From assembly GCF_012927345.1 (NCBI RefSeq), contig NZ_JABBGJ010000056.1, forward strand, positions 1-64,000: a stretch of DNA of 64,000 bases, written 5' to 3'. Shown here one piece after another: positions 52,696-62,428 of this stretch (position 1 is the first letter of the stretch; each line of letters starts with the position of its first letter). The DNA is from Paraburkholderia polaris (GTDB lineage: Bacteria; Pseudomonadota; Gammaproteobacteria; Burkholderiales; Burkholderiaceae). Position numbers and translations under genes: made by a program. The notes beneath the pieces were generated by a model. That model saw only the letters and a list, made by a program, of their open reading frames with translations, did not search any database and was not told the origin of the DNA.

Positions 52696-52938
52696 CTACA
52701 TCCTTATCGTCCGCGACATCTTGAGATCTATCCAGGCCATACCCTCGCGCAGCCCATAAAGAACAGCGTCCTGTTCAGTTTCGAACGTTCGCTCAGCCTT
52801 GTATTCGTGGGCGAATTCGCCCCCATTGCTGTGAATCGTCATATGAATCTCGCAACTAAAGCCGCCGTTTGACTCGTGTGTCTCAGCGTTCACCGCCCAA
52901 TCCCCTTTCTCGTCAGTGATTTTTCCTGAAAGGTTCAT
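52696..52938 (-). CDS. Small protein of unknown function
   Basis: 80 residues. Pattern MNLSGKITDEKGDWAVNAETHESNGGFSCEIHMTI.. with alternating strands and a C-terminal helix (EQDAVLYGLREGMAWIDLKMSRT) suggests a small alpha/beta fold. The start at 52938 has GAGGTG 6 nt upstream; an upstream in-frame GTG (52947) lies inside that site and is rejected. No family recognised. Confidence 0.7.
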   Translation of the reverse strand: MNLSGKITDEKGDWAVNAETHESNGGFSCEIHMTIHSNGGEFAHEYKAERTFETEQDAVLYGLREGMAWIDLKMSRTIRM

Positions 52939-53062
52939 GAAGTTCACCTCAAAAGTTTGTGGTCGTGCCGGCTAGCCGGGACAGGTCACCTGGAGCGCGC
53001 GGAAGTGGCGAACAGCATGCCTATCTCGCTGCACGGCTCTTGCCAATATCGAATTGAACAAC

Positions 53063-53782
53063 TCAAAGCGCCCTCAAATCCGGCAACAGTCGATCGAATT
53101 CGCGTTTGACGACGCCATAACATTCGCACACCCGCTGCTCCAACCCCGGTCGGTCTAGTACTTCGATATGGCCATGACTGTAGCGAATCAGCCCTGCATC
53201 CTGAAGTTTCATCGCCGCCTCCGTCACTCCTGCTCGCCTCACACCGAGCATATTGGCGATCAGTTCCTGAGTCATTTTCAGCTCGTTTGACGGGAGGCGA
53301 TCCATGCTCAGCAATAGCCAACGGCATAGTTGCTGGTCGATCGAATGGTGGCGGTTGCAAACCGCGGTCTGGGCCATCTGCGTAATCAATGCCTGGGTGT
53401 AGCGAAGAAATAGCCGCTGCACGGGCCCTGCCCGACCGAACTCGTCTTTCAGGACCCGGGCATCCAGCCGATAGGCCCAACCCGCGCTTTGCACAACCGC
53501 ACGGCTCGGCGTTGTCTCGCCGCCCATGAAGAGTGCAATGCCGACGAGGCCCTCGTTACCGGCAATCGCAATCTCGGCAGACGCTCCGTCCTCCATGACG
53601 TAGAGCAGGGACACGATCGAGGTCGTCGGGAAGTAGACATGGCTCAATCTATCCCCTGACTCGTAAACAACGCGTCCCAATGGCATGTCGACCAGCACAA
53701 GACGCGCACTAACGCGCGCCCACTCCGCTTGGGGCAGCGCCGCGAGCAAGTGATTCCCGCGAGGGTCATGCCCATCTATCAT
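53063..53782 (-). CDS. Crp/Fnr family transcription regulator without Fe-S cysteines
   Basis: 239 residues. cNMP-binding-like domain (residues ~10-135, PLGRVVYESGDRLSHVYFPTTSIVSLLYVMEDGASAEIAIAGNEGLVG in parts), dimer helix, and a winged helix (MTQELIANMLGVRRAGVTEAAMKLQDAGLIRY). FNR-type N-terminal Cys are absent, so it senses something other than O2 via a cluster. It is one of two likely DNA-binding regulators in the window. Promoter and ligand unknown; its recognition helix VRRAGVTEAA differs from Crp (SRETVGRI). Confidence 0.9.
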   Translation of the reverse strand: MIDGHDPRGNHLLAALPQAEWARVSARLVLVDMPLGRVVYESGDRLSHVYFPTTSIVSLLYVMEDGASAEIAIAGNEGLVGIALFMGGETTPSRAVVQSAGWAYRLDARVLKDEFGRAGPVQRLFLRYTQALITQMAQTAVCNRHHSIDQQLCRWLLLSMDRLPSNELKMTQELIANMLGVRRAGVTEAAMKLQDAGLIRYSHGHIEVLDRPGLEQRVCECYGVVKREFDRLLPDLRAL

Positions 53783-53882
53783 TTGCCACTCCCTGAATCG
53801 GTAACGATCCCTGCAGCTTCCGCGGAATTTCTACCGATGGGATCGAAATTCAACCAAACCAACTGGATGTACGGCACGGGTA

Positions 53883-54164
53883 TCAGCTATGCGCAAACGA
53901 GTCCCCCAGCATCTCGTCACGCTCGGCGGCATCGGATAGAAAGAACTCCTTTCTCGCCTCGTCAACGACCTTCCGGACGTATCCGCCATACCCTGTGCCG
54001 CCAAATTCCTCCATATCCCAATTGCGCGCATGCGCATCAAGCGAATGAGGTTTCGGCATTGGAACGGCCATCTCAGCCAATCCCGTCAGCTTGGTCGGGC
54101 TTGGCTGCAGGCGCTGCTGAACTTGCTGCCGGATCTGTTCGCGGCTAAGGAATTTCTTCGACAT
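53883..54164 (-). CDS. Small polar protein of unknown function
   Basis: 93 residues: basic, Gln-rich start (SKKFLSREQIRQQVQQRL), then DAHARNWDMEEFGGTGYGGYVRKVVDEARKEFFL and an acidic end. GGAGCC lies 7 nt before the ATG. No membrane segment. Located between the hemerythrin-like and Crp genes, both on the same strand. Confidence 0.68.
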   Translation of the reverse strand: MSKKFLSREQIRQQVQQRLQPSPTKLTGLAEMAVPMPKPHSLDAHARNWDMEEFGGTGYGGYVRKVVDEARKEFFLSDAAERDEMLGDSFAHS

Positions 54165-54221
54165 GATGAGGCTCCGGACAGGCGAGCGTCCGCTGGATGC
54201 GAACGTGGAATATAAATCGGC

Positions 54222-54797
54222 TCAAAAAGGAAATTCGGCAGACACCGTAGTCGCCTCGGTCGTAATGACCCTGAATAGCTCGGCGAACTGCAGGTCTGGC
54301 TCGTTATCGAAAAGCGGATCAGGCCGAGCTTGCGAATTCGCTCCCTCAACGGTGCGCCAATCTTCCTCGCTAAGGCTCTTCTCAGCCGCGGGAAATAGCG
54401 TCAATTCTTCAACGACCATGTTGTGCCGTAGCCGCTCTGCGTAGAGTCGAATTCGGATATCCACTAACTCCTGCGACATGTTTTCTCCCCGGACCGCCGA
54501 CTCCAGGTCGCGCAACAGGTCGCGACCGTCCCGGATCAATGTCGCATGCTGTGATTCGATTTCTTGACCGACCTCAACTGACAACGCCTTCTTCGCCAGG
54601 AGCACGTCGACCATCCGGTCTTCAATCACGTGGTGACTCACGTCAGGAAAGCGTGTCAGATAACACAACGCATCCACCAGCAGCGCAATATTCGGCGCGC
54701 TCGCGTCCGTGCGGAGACATGACTGATGGTTCAACAAGCGCACCAATCGCGCAAGCCTCACATGCTCCGTCTGTAGCTTCGCGATGACCGTGCTCAT
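54222..54797 (-). CDS. Hemerythrin-like HHE-domain protein
   Basis: 191 residues, four-helix bundle. Metal ligands: His near residue 12 (TEHVRLARLVRLLN), HHVIEDRMVDVLL (~55-66), H in ESQHATLIRDG, and HNMVVEELTLFPAAEKSL (~120-137). Binds a di-iron site and O2 or NO in family members. The start at 54797 has AGGAGGGA upstream; an in-frame reading to 54902 would include the element A8 promoter and is rejected. The leader from A8 is about 20 nt. Confidence 0.9.
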   Translation of the reverse strand: MSTVIAKLQTEHVRLARLVRLLNHQSCLRTDASAPNIALLVDALCYLTRFPDVSHHVIEDRMVDVLLAKKALSVEVGQEIESQHATLIRDGRDLLRDLESAVRGENMSQELVDIRIRLYAERLRHNMVVEELTLFPAAEKSLSEEDWRTVEGANSQARPDPLFDNEPDLQFAELFRVITTEATTVSAEFPF

Positions 54798-54825
54798 CAC
54801 ATCCCTCCTAACCTCATTTGCCTTC

Positions 54826-54872
54826 ATCATAGTGCCGGGCTGAATGTTGAGGCAGACTCGGAAACTACTCAG
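54826..54872 (-). promoter_or_regulatory. Element A8 promoter facing the hemerythrin-like gene
   Basis: CTGAGTAGTTTCCGAGTCTG at 54853-54872 and TATGAT at 54826-54831 (position 42). It sits in the 191-bp divergent gap in front of the large CheB/CheR/kinase gene, so a bound regulator could also affect that gene. Confidence 0.78.
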
Positions 54873-54988
54873 ATCGACATCGTCAACCCTGACCGGGACC
54901 ATTTGATGCGTTCAGGACATGAAAGAAAACTCGTGTACCATCAAAACCATGTCTTCCTCGTGAAGGCAACCCGTCAAGGCAATCTTTC

Positions 54989-57900
54989 ATGCCTGAAAGT
55001 CTTTCCCATCGCGCTGACAAACTCCCAACCCGCTCAGGTGAGCGGCGCCTTCCCAGCAGCGTTGCCGAGCCGAAATCCGAGGACTTTCCCGTCGTCGGAA
55101 TAGGCGCATCGGCAGGCGGTCTCGACGCCTGCAGGAAGTTGCTCGGTGCACTCCCCATCAATGCCGGTATGGCATTTGTTCTGGTTCAGCATCTCGATCC
55201 GACTCATGAAAGCATGATGGTCGATCTGCTGGGCGAATACGCGTCTGTCAGCGTGCTGCAGGCGGAAGACGGAATGCTGATCGAGCGCGAATATTTGTAT
55301 GTTATTCCGCCCGGCGTTTCGCTTTCAGTCCGCAACGGCGCGCTTCACCTCTCGAAGCCGCTGGCTCGCCATGGCGCCCGCCTGCCGTTCGATTTTCTGT
55401 TGCACTCCATGGCTGACGAATATGGAGCGCGCGCCGTCTGCGTGATTCTCTCCGGCATGGGTGCCGACGGCAGCGTCGGGTTGAAAGCCATCAGGGAAGC
55501 AGGGGGTCTCGTGATTGCCCAAGACCCGAACGAAGCGGCCTACGATTCCATGCCGCGAAGCGCGATCGCCACGGGTGGAGTGGACCTCGTTCTCTCTGCT
55601 CATGCGATACCCGCCGCGCTAACTGAATTCCAGCGTCGCATGGCGTTACCTGATAAAAATACCCTGGCTGGCGGGGAAGAGGCAAAGCCGGCGGGATTAT
55701 CGAAGATCGTTGAATTGCTGCGCGCCAGGACTACCCACGACTTCACGTTTTACAAGCCCGGCACCCTGCTGCGCAGGGTCCGGCGGCGCATGGCGCTGGT
55801 AGCGCTGGACACCGGTGAAATCGGCCAATATCTCGAGGTTCTACAGCGCGACAGCGAGGAGTTGGGCCGGCTGGCGGCGGATCTGCTTATCAATGTCACA
55901 CGTTTCTTTCGCGATCCTTCGGTGTTCGAGTTTCTCGAGAAAACTGTCGTACCTGAACTGGTTCGAAGCCGCGCAGCCGGTCAGGCTGTGCGCATCTGGA
56001 TAGCCGGGTGCAGCACCGGCGAAGAGACTTATTCCCTTGCGATGGTGATTCGCGAACAGATCGCTTTGGCCGGTATCGATATCAAGCTGCAGGTGTTTGC
56101 ATCCGACATCGACCCCGACGCTGTCGCCAGGGCGCGTGAGGGCCTTTACGCTAAGAGCATTGAGGCCGACGTATCTCCCGCGCGACTGGCGCGGTTCTTT
56201 GCCAAGGAGGAACACCAGTACCGGGTCTTACCTGAACTCCGGTCAGTCGTGGTATTCACGGTCCAGGACGTGCTGGCCGATCCGCCTTTTTCGCGTCTCG
56301 ATCTTGTTTCATGCCGCAACCTGCTGATATATCTTATGCCCGAGGCGCAGGCAAAAGTCATATCGCTGTTTCATTTCGCCTTGCGTGAAGGAGGCATCCT
56401 GCTTCTGGGCAGCGCCGAGACTGCCGGCAACACTGCCGGACGTTTCGAGCTTGTTTCGAAAGCAGAGCGTGTTTATAGGCATATCGGCCGTTCCCGGCCA
56501 GGAGACCTTGGCTTTCTGGTCGGTAACGGCGAACTTCCCCGCGCTCCACTTCGCGAAGGGCAAGTGACGCCTGTTCGCCCGCGCCACGCCGGGATAGCCG
56601 ATCTGTGCCGGCGGCTCGTCCTTGAGGCCTATGCACCGGCCGCGGTGCTGACCGACCGCAATCATGAGTGCCTGTTCTTCCTTGGGGCCACCGACCGCTA
56701 TCTACATGTGCCACGCGGCGCACCTACGCACGACGTGCTCTCCATGGCGCCCGACGGCATGCGCACGAGACTGAGAATGGCTACAGAGCAGGCCAGCCAG
56801 GAGGGTACGCGCGTGGTCGTCAACGGTGGCAGCACATCGCGCGATGGCAATCAGGTTTCCTTCAACATCGACGTTCTGCCCGTATCGAACGAAGGCGAGA
56901 CGCTATTGCTTATCTGTTTTGTCGACCTGCCTGAACGCGCGCAGCCGCGCACCAATCCGATTCCTCCAGCAGATGTTTCCCGAGTCGCGGAACTTGGACG
57001 CGAGCTTGAGACGACCCGCGACGAATTGCAACGCGCCATCCGTAGTCTTGAACTCGCCGGTGAAGAGCAGAAGACCATCAATGAGGAAGCGCTGTCGGTC
57101 AATGAGGAATATCAGTCGACGAATGAGGAGTTGGTCACTTCGAAGGAAGAGTTGCAGTCGCTTAACGAGGAGCTCACCGCACTAAATGGTCAGTTGCAGG
57201 AAACGCTGGAGCGTCAGCGAACAACCTATAACGATCTGCAGAACGTTCTCTACAGCACTGATGTTGCGACGCTCTTTCTCGACACAGACCTGAACATCCG
57301 CTTCTTCACCCCAGCCACGAAACTGGTTTTCAGTGTGATTCCCGGCGACGTCGGCCGTCCCCTCGCGGATCTGCGCTCGCTCGCGGCTGACGGTGATCTG
57401 CTCACGGATGCACAGACCGTATTACAGCACGGTGCCCCAATCGAACGGGAAATCGAAGCACGCAGCGGCGTGTGGTTCATCCGCCGAATCCTGCCCTATC
57501 GCACCGACGACAATGGCATCGAAGGCGTGGTCATCACGTTCACCGACATCACGGACAGAAAGCACACTGCGAAAGCGCTCGAAGCAGCACGCCAGCAAGC
57601 CGACCTCGCCAACGTTGCCAAGTCCCGGTTTCTGGCAGCTGCAAGCCACGACCTGCGGCAACCGCTGCAGACACTGACGCTACTTCATTCGTTGCTGGTG
57701 AAGCACGTGGAGGGCGATGCAGCCGGTAAAATCGTTACCCGCTTTGAGCAGACGCTGGACGCGATGTCCGGCATGCTGAACACATTACTCGACATCAATC
57801 AGATCGAGGCTGGAACAGTCCATTCTGAAATTTCCTGCTTTTGTGTCAATACGCTGTTTGACCGGCTGAGAGACGAGTTCGCGTACCACGCGCAGGCGCA

Positions 57901-59464
57901 AGGCCTCTCCTTGCATGTGGTGCCTTGCCATCTATCGATACAAAGCGACCCGCGCCTGCTTGATCAGATAATCCGCAACCTGCTTTCGAATGCGCTGAAA
58001 TATACGCAGCGCGGTAAGGTGTTGCTAGGGTGCCGGAGACGGAACGGCGTGATAAGCATAGAGGTATGGGACACTGGAATTGGCATTCCCGATACAGAGC
58101 TTAAATCGATCTTCGACGAATACCATCAGCTCAACAATGCTGCGCGCGAGCGTCGACTTGGCCTTGGGCTGGGTTTGTCCATTTCCCAGCGCCTCGCGCG
58201 CCTGCTGAAGCATCGGATTCGGGTACGCTCCGAGCCGGGCAAGGGTTCGGTATTTACCATCGAAGTTGGGGCCGCCGTGGAGGAACCCGCCAGCCCCGCA
58301 GTCCCGCAACCGACAAAAGTCAACGATGAGATCGTCGATACCGCCCACCGAACCGGCGCCATTCTGGTCATCGAGGATGATCCTGAAGTGCGCAGCTTAC
58401 TGGAACTCGTTCTCACCGACGAAGGCCACCGTGCGGCTGCTGCGCGGGATGGAACCGCGGCGCTTGAATGGGTGACTCGCGATACGTTCCGCCCAGACCT
58501 GATCCTTGCGGACTACAACCTGCCAAACGGGATGAACGGTCTGCAGGTCGCAACGAAGTTACGGGAAACGCTGCGCCGTCAAATCCCGACCATCATCCTG
58601 ACGGGCGACATATCGACGGAGACGCTAAGGGCAATCGCGCTCCAGCAGTGTGCGCAACTGAACAAGCCAGTGCAGTTGAACACGCTCTCACAGATGATCC
58701 AGCGCCTCTTACCGGAGTTGCCTCCAGTTGCGCCAGCGTCGGTCCCGCATCACGCCGATATGCCTTGGGAAGGCGGGTCGGAACCGGTCATTTTTGTGGT
58801 GGACGACGATACCAACGTACGTGATGCGATAAGAGCCGTACTCGAGGAAGACGGCCAGACCGTCGAAACCTATCCCACATGCGAAGCGTTCCTCTCAAGC
58901 TATCATTCGGGGCGTGAAGCCTGTCTGTTGATAGACGGCTACTTACCGGGCATGAGTGGACTTGAATTGCTGGAACATATCCGCGAAACGAAGCGGCCAC
59001 TCCCGGCGATCATGATCACGGGTCACAGCGATGTTTCAATGGTAGTCCGCGCCATGAAGGCCGGCGCTGTCGATTTCATCGAAAAACCGATCGGGCGGAC
59101 CGAGCTGCTCGACGGCATCAGACGCGCGTTTGAACAATCGCGCGACTCGAACAAACTGTTCGCGTGGCGTGAGACGGCGGCACGCCACGTCGCCACGCTA
59201 ACGCCACGCCAGCACCAGATCATGGAACGTGTGCTAGCCGGTCAACCGAGCAAGATCATTGCGTCGGATCTTTCGATTAGCCAACGGACGGTCGAAAACC
59301 ACCGTGCCGCGATCATGACGAAAACGGGCGCCGGCTCCCTTCCGGCGCTAGCGCGTCTGGCACTGGCTGCGGCCTCGTACGAGGCCGAGCCGTCTGCCGC
59401 ATCCGGCGGCCCCATCGCCACAGCTCCATCGCCCAAAGTCAGCATCGTGGACGATCAGGCGTAG
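54989..59464 (+). CDS. CheB-CheR-PAS-histidine kinase-REC-REC-LuxR fusion protein
   Basis: 1491 residues with seven recognisable modules. CheB methylesterase ~35-215 (catalytic Ser41, His68, Asp160 region); CheR methyltransferase ~235-500 (SAM site GCSTGEETYSL, 340-350); coiled coil ~665-750 (NEEYQSTNEELVTSKEELQ); PAS ~750-860; HisKA with His887 (AASHDLRQPLQ); HATPase with NLLSNALKY, DTGIGIP, GLGLGLSISQRLA; REC1 ~1124-1240 with Asp1175; REC2 ~1266-1385 with Asp1316; and LuxR/FixJ HTH ~1402-1460 (LTPRQHQIMERVLAGQPSKIIASDLSISQRTVENHRA). No membrane segment. CheB-CheR-PAS kinases are known, and REC2-HTH resembles a whole FixJ; the joined form puts sensor, receiver and transcription factor in one chain. 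Start at 54989, AAGGC upstream. Confidence 0.93.
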   Translation: MPESLSHRADKLPTRSGERRLPSSVAEPKSEDFPVVGIGASAGGLDACRKLLGALPINAGMAFVLVQHLDPTHESMMVDLLGEYASVSVLQAEDGMLIEREYLYVIPPGVSLSVRNGALHLSKPLARHGARLPFDFLLHSMADEYGARAVCVILSGMGADGSVGLKAIREAGGLVIAQDPNEAAYDSMPRSAIATGGVDLVLSAHAIPAALTEFQRRMALPDKNTLAGGEEAKPAGLSKIVELLRARTTHDFTFYKPGTLLRRVRRRMALVALDTGEIGQYLEVLQRDSEELGRLAADLLINVTRFFRDPSVFEFLEKTVVPELVRSRAAGQAVRIWIAGCSTGEETYSLAMVIREQIALAGIDIKLQVFASDIDPDAVARAREGLYAKSIEADVSPARLARFFAKEEHQYRVLPELRSVVVFTVQDVLADPPFSRLDLVSCRNLLIYLMPEAQAKVISLFHFALREGGILLLGSAETAGNTAGRFELVSKAERVYRHIGRSRPGDLGFLVGNGELPRAPLREGQVTPVRPRHAGIADLCRRLVLEAYAPAAVLTDRNHECLFFLGATDRYLHVPRGAPTHDVLSMAPDGMRTRLRMATEQASQEGTRVVVNGGSTSRDGNQVSFNIDVLPVSNEGETLLLICFVDLPERAQPRTNPIPPADVSRVAELGRELETTRDELQRAIRSLELAGEEQKTINEEALSVNEEYQSTNEELVTSKEELQSLNEELTALNGQLQETLERQRTTYNDLQNVLYSTDVATLFLDTDLNIRFFTPATKLVFSVIPGDVGRPLADLRSLAADGDLLTDAQTVLQHGAPIEREIEARSGVWFIRRILPYRTDDNGIEGVVITFTDITDRKHTAKALEAARQQADLANVAKSRFLAAASHDLRQPLQTLTLLHSLLVKHVEGDAAGKIVTRFEQTLDAMSGMLNTLLDINQIEAGTVHSEISCFCVNTLFDRLRDEFAYHAQAQGLSLHVVPCHLSIQSDPRLLDQIIRNLLSNALKYTQRGKVLLGCRRRNGVISIEVWDTGIGIPDTELKSIFDEYHQLNNAARERRLGLGLGLSISQRLARLLKHRIRVRSEPGKGSVFTIEVGAAVEEPASPAVPQPTKVNDEIVDTAHRTGAILVIEDDPEVRSLLELVLTDEGHRAAAARDGTAALEWVTRDTFRPDLILADYNLPNGMNGLQVATKLRETLRRQIPTIILTGDISTETLRAIALQQCAQLNKPVQLNTLSQMIQRLLPELPPVAPASVPHHADMPWEGGSEPVIFVVDDDTNVRDAIRAVLEEDGQTVETYPTCEAFLSSYHSGREACLLIDGYLPGMSGLELLEHIRETKRPLPAIMITGHSDVSMVVRAMKAGAVDFIEKPIGRTELLDGIRRAFEQSRDSNKLFAWRETAARHVATLTPRQHQIMERVLAGQPSKIIASDLSISQRTVENHRAAIMTKTGAGSLPALARLALAAASYEAEPSAASGGPIATAPSPKVSIVDDQA

Positions 59465-59513
59465 GCGCCTATCGCGGGACGGCAACCAGAACCAACGAAG
59501 CTATCCGAACAGG

Positions 59514-62258
59514 TCAGACGGCGTCCTCCGCATGCTCATCCTTCTTAACTTTTCTGGTTTTTTGCTTCGCCGGCGGTGGCAAATCGACGGAGGTGATGCT
59601 CACCTGACCGATTGTCGCGTCAAAAGCCAGACGCACGGTGTTGCCGCTTTTTAACGCCTCGCCAAGGATCTCCCGCGCAAGGTACGTCTCCACTTCGAGT
59701 CTGATCTGGCGCTTGAGTTCGCGTGCCCCGTATTGCGGTTGATAGCCGGTTTCCACCAGGTGCTCGACCAGAGAATCGTCAATTTGCACGGTGATGCGCT
59801 GTGCCGCTGCAGTACGGACGACGCGGTCCAGTTGTATCCGGACGATTGCACGAATATCTTCCCGCGTCAGCGAGTGGAACACGATGACTTCGTCGATCCG
59901 GTTGAGGAATTCCGGTCTGAAGTAGCCTTTGAGCACCTGCAGCAATGCATCACGAAGCGCTTTCTCGCTCATCCGCTCCGCTGGCGCCTGTTCGAGGTCG
60001 TCCATAATCAGCGACGCACCCAGGTTGCTGGTTGCGATGATAACCGTGTTCGAGAAGTCGACCACACGTCCCTTTCCGTCAGTCAGTCGTCCGTCGTCGA
60101 ACACCTGGAGTAAGACGTTGTTCACATCGGCATGCGCTTTTTCGATCTCGTCAAGCAGAATGACGCTGTATGGCCGGCGCCTCACTCGCTCCGTCAGTTG
60201 ACCACCCTCGTCATAGCCGACATAGCCCGGCGGCGCCCCGATCAGACGAGCGACCGCATGGCGCTCCATATACTCGGACATGTCGATGCGGATTATCGCC
60301 TGCTCGTCGCCGAATACCGTTTCCGCGAGCGCTTTAGCCAGCTCCGTTTTACCGACGCCCGTCGGTCCAAGAAAGAGCAACGTCGCAATCGGCCGGTTGG
60401 CCTGACCTAGCCCCGCTCGCGATACCCGCACCGCATCGCTTACCGCCTTCACAGCCTGGTCCTGACCAATCACGCGCACGCGCAACCGCTCTTCAAGCTT
60501 CAGCAACTTCTCACGCTCCTCCTGGGTCAGTTCGCTTACAGGAACGCCCGTCAGTTTCGAAACGACAGCGGCTACTGCGAGCACCGTCACCTCCAGCGTT
60601 TCCGAACCTGTTTTGCGCTGCCAGGCTTCCGTCTGCTCATCGAGCTCTGTCTTCTTTATCTTGATGCTTTGCTCAAGCACCTTGGCCGCATCGTAGCGCT
60701 TGCGTGACGACGCATAGTCCTGCTCGCGTTTCAGCTGCGCCATCTCCGCTTCGAGTTCCTGCATGGCGAGAGGCCTTGAGCTGGCACCAATCCGGACGCG
60801 AGCGGCCGCCTGGTCGATCACATCGATCGCCTTGTCCGGTAAAAAGCGATTCGTGATGTACCGATCGGCCAACTCGGTTGCCGCAACAAAGGCCTCGTCA
60901 GAGAATGTGACCTGGTGGTGTTCTTCAAGCTTGTCGCGCAGGCACCGAAGGATCACGATGGTTTGCTCTACGGTCGGCTCGCAAATGAGTACCGGTTGGA
61001 ACCGGCGCTCAAGCGCAGCATCCTTCTCGATGTACTTCTGATATTCGTTCAAGGTCGTGGCGCCAATCAGGCTAAGCTCACCGCGCGCCAGTGCAGGCTT
61101 CAATACGTTGGCGATGTCGAGCCCCCCCTCACCTCCGCCTTGTCCAGCGCCGACAATGGTGTGCAATTCGTCGATAAAGAGAATGAGTTCATCCTTTTTG
61201 GCGGTTACTTCATCGATCAGCGCTTTTGCGCGCTCCTCGAACTCGCCCCTGTACTTGGCACCCGCCACCATGGAATTGAGGTTCACTTCCACCAGACGCC
61301 GGCCGCGGAGCACTTCGGGCACTTCGCCGTTGACAATCCGCTGTGCAAGGCCTTCGACGATCGCAGTTTTGCCGACGCCTGGCTCGCCGATCAGCACTGG
61401 ATTATTCTTCCGGCGCCGAGCAAGCACCTCGATCGTGCTTTCGATTTCCTGCGCGCGCCCTACCACCGGGTCGAGCTTGCCCTGTTTGGCGAGCGCTGTC
61501 AGGTCGCGACCAAATTTGTCGAGCGTAGGTGTGCCGGTCGACGCTTCGACGCGGCCATCCTCCGATCCCTTGCCGATCACTTTCACGGTCTTCTGACGAA
61601 TCATTTCCGGCGACACACCGTACTTCTTCAGCAGCGTTCCAGCGAGACTGTCTGAGACAGAAGCAAGACCGATCAGCAGATGCTCAGGGCCGACATAGGA
61701 GTGTCCCAATTCATGTGACGCCTCAAAGGCATGAACGAATACCTTCTTGAGCCGTGGCGAAATCGTCATCCGGTCCGTCGTTGCCTCGACGGGGGAAATG
61801 CCATGCGGTGCATGCTGATCCAGGTAGCTCTTGATGTCTTCCGGCGAAAGTTTCAGTTCCTTCAGCAAAGCCACACCGACATCGGTATCGGCGAGCACGT
61901 ACAGCAGATGCTCTGTGTCGAGTTCGGTTCGATGTAACTCATGTGCCTTTTCTCCGGCGCGCTGCAGAAGCTCGACTGTTTGCTCACTGAACGCATCGGT
62001 CGGTTCGACAGATTCCTTCTCCAGGTCTGCGGACCACGATGACTCGTCGACCGCTTGGGCGTCCATGCCGCCTAGAAAATTCGACAACCCACCCTGCCCG
62101 AGAATCGAATCGAACGGGGACACCATGCTTTGATGTCGTGTCAATTCACGGTAGTGGTAGTCGCAGATCGACATCGACTTGCGCTTGCCGTTTTGCGCCA
62201 CGACGACTCGAACGACGGCGGGACGCGCGTTGCAGATCTCACAGAGTTGGTTCGGCAT
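59514..62258 (-). CDS. clpK: ClpK/ClpG-type stand-alone AAA+ disaggregase
   Basis: 914 residues. N-terminal zinc-finger-like segment (Cys6, Cys9, Cys32, His35 in LCEICNARP...SICDYHY), a Clp N domain (~90-225), AAA1 (GEPGVGKTAIVE, DELHTIVGAG), a middle domain (AAARVRIGASSRPLAMQELEAEM), AAA2 (GPTGVGKTELAKAL, LLDEIEKAH) and a C-terminal tail DLPPPAKQKTRKVKKDEHAEDAV. The zinc segment and the tail are marks of ClpK/ClpG rather than ClpC or ClpB; ClpK/ClpG gives heat and stress tolerance. The start at 62258 has AGGA 8 nt upstream; a longer reading to 62417 is rejected. Confidence 0.85.
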   Translation of the reverse strand: MPNQLCEICNARPAVVRVVVAQNGKRKSMSICDYHYRELTRHQSMVSPFDSILGQGGLSNFLGGMDAQAVDESSWSADLEKESVEPTDAFSEQTVELLQRAGEKAHELHRTELDTEHLLYVLADTDVGVALLKELKLSPEDIKSYLDQHAPHGISPVEATTDRMTISPRLKKVFVHAFEASHELGHSYVGPEHLLIGLASVSDSLAGTLLKKYGVSPEMIRQKTVKVIGKGSEDGRVEASTGTPTLDKFGRDLTALAKQGKLDPVVGRAQEIESTIEVLARRRKNNPVLIGEPGVGKTAIVEGLAQRIVNGEVPEVLRGRRLVEVNLNSMVAGAKYRGEFEERAKALIDEVTAKKDELILFIDELHTIVGAGQGGGEGGLDIANVLKPALARGELSLIGATTLNEYQKYIEKDAALERRFQPVLICEPTVEQTIVILRCLRDKLEEHHQVTFSDEAFVAATELADRYITNRFLPDKAIDVIDQAAARVRIGASSRPLAMQELEAEMAQLKREQDYASSRKRYDAAKVLEQSIKIKKTELDEQTEAWQRKTGSETLEVTVLAVAAVVSKLTGVPVSELTQEEREKLLKLEERLRVRVIGQDQAVKAVSDAVRVSRAGLGQANRPIATLLFLGPTGVGKTELAKALAETVFGDEQAIIRIDMSEYMERHAVARLIGAPPGYVGYDEGGQLTERVRRRPYSVILLDEIEKAHADVNNVLLQVFDDGRLTDGKGRVVDFSNTVIIATSNLGASLIMDDLEQAPAERMSEKALRDALLQVLKGYFRPEFLNRIDEVIVFHSLTREDIRAIVRIQLDRVVRTAAAQRITVQIDDSLVEHLVETGYQPQYGARELKRQIRLEVETYLAREILGEALKSGNTVRLAFDATIGQVSITSVDLPPPAKQKTRKVKKDEHAEDAV

Positions 62259-62428
62259 TTTTTCCATCCTGCATGGCGAAGCCTCGGGATGAATAGCGCG
62301 ATGGGCATTGATGAGTCTGGACTCAACGCTCCGAGGATAGATAAACTGAAAATACGGATCGGCGCGTTGGCTCAAATGCTGGCTCGCAAGCCACTGTCGG
62401 GTCCGGAGCCCAACCACCGATGATCAAA

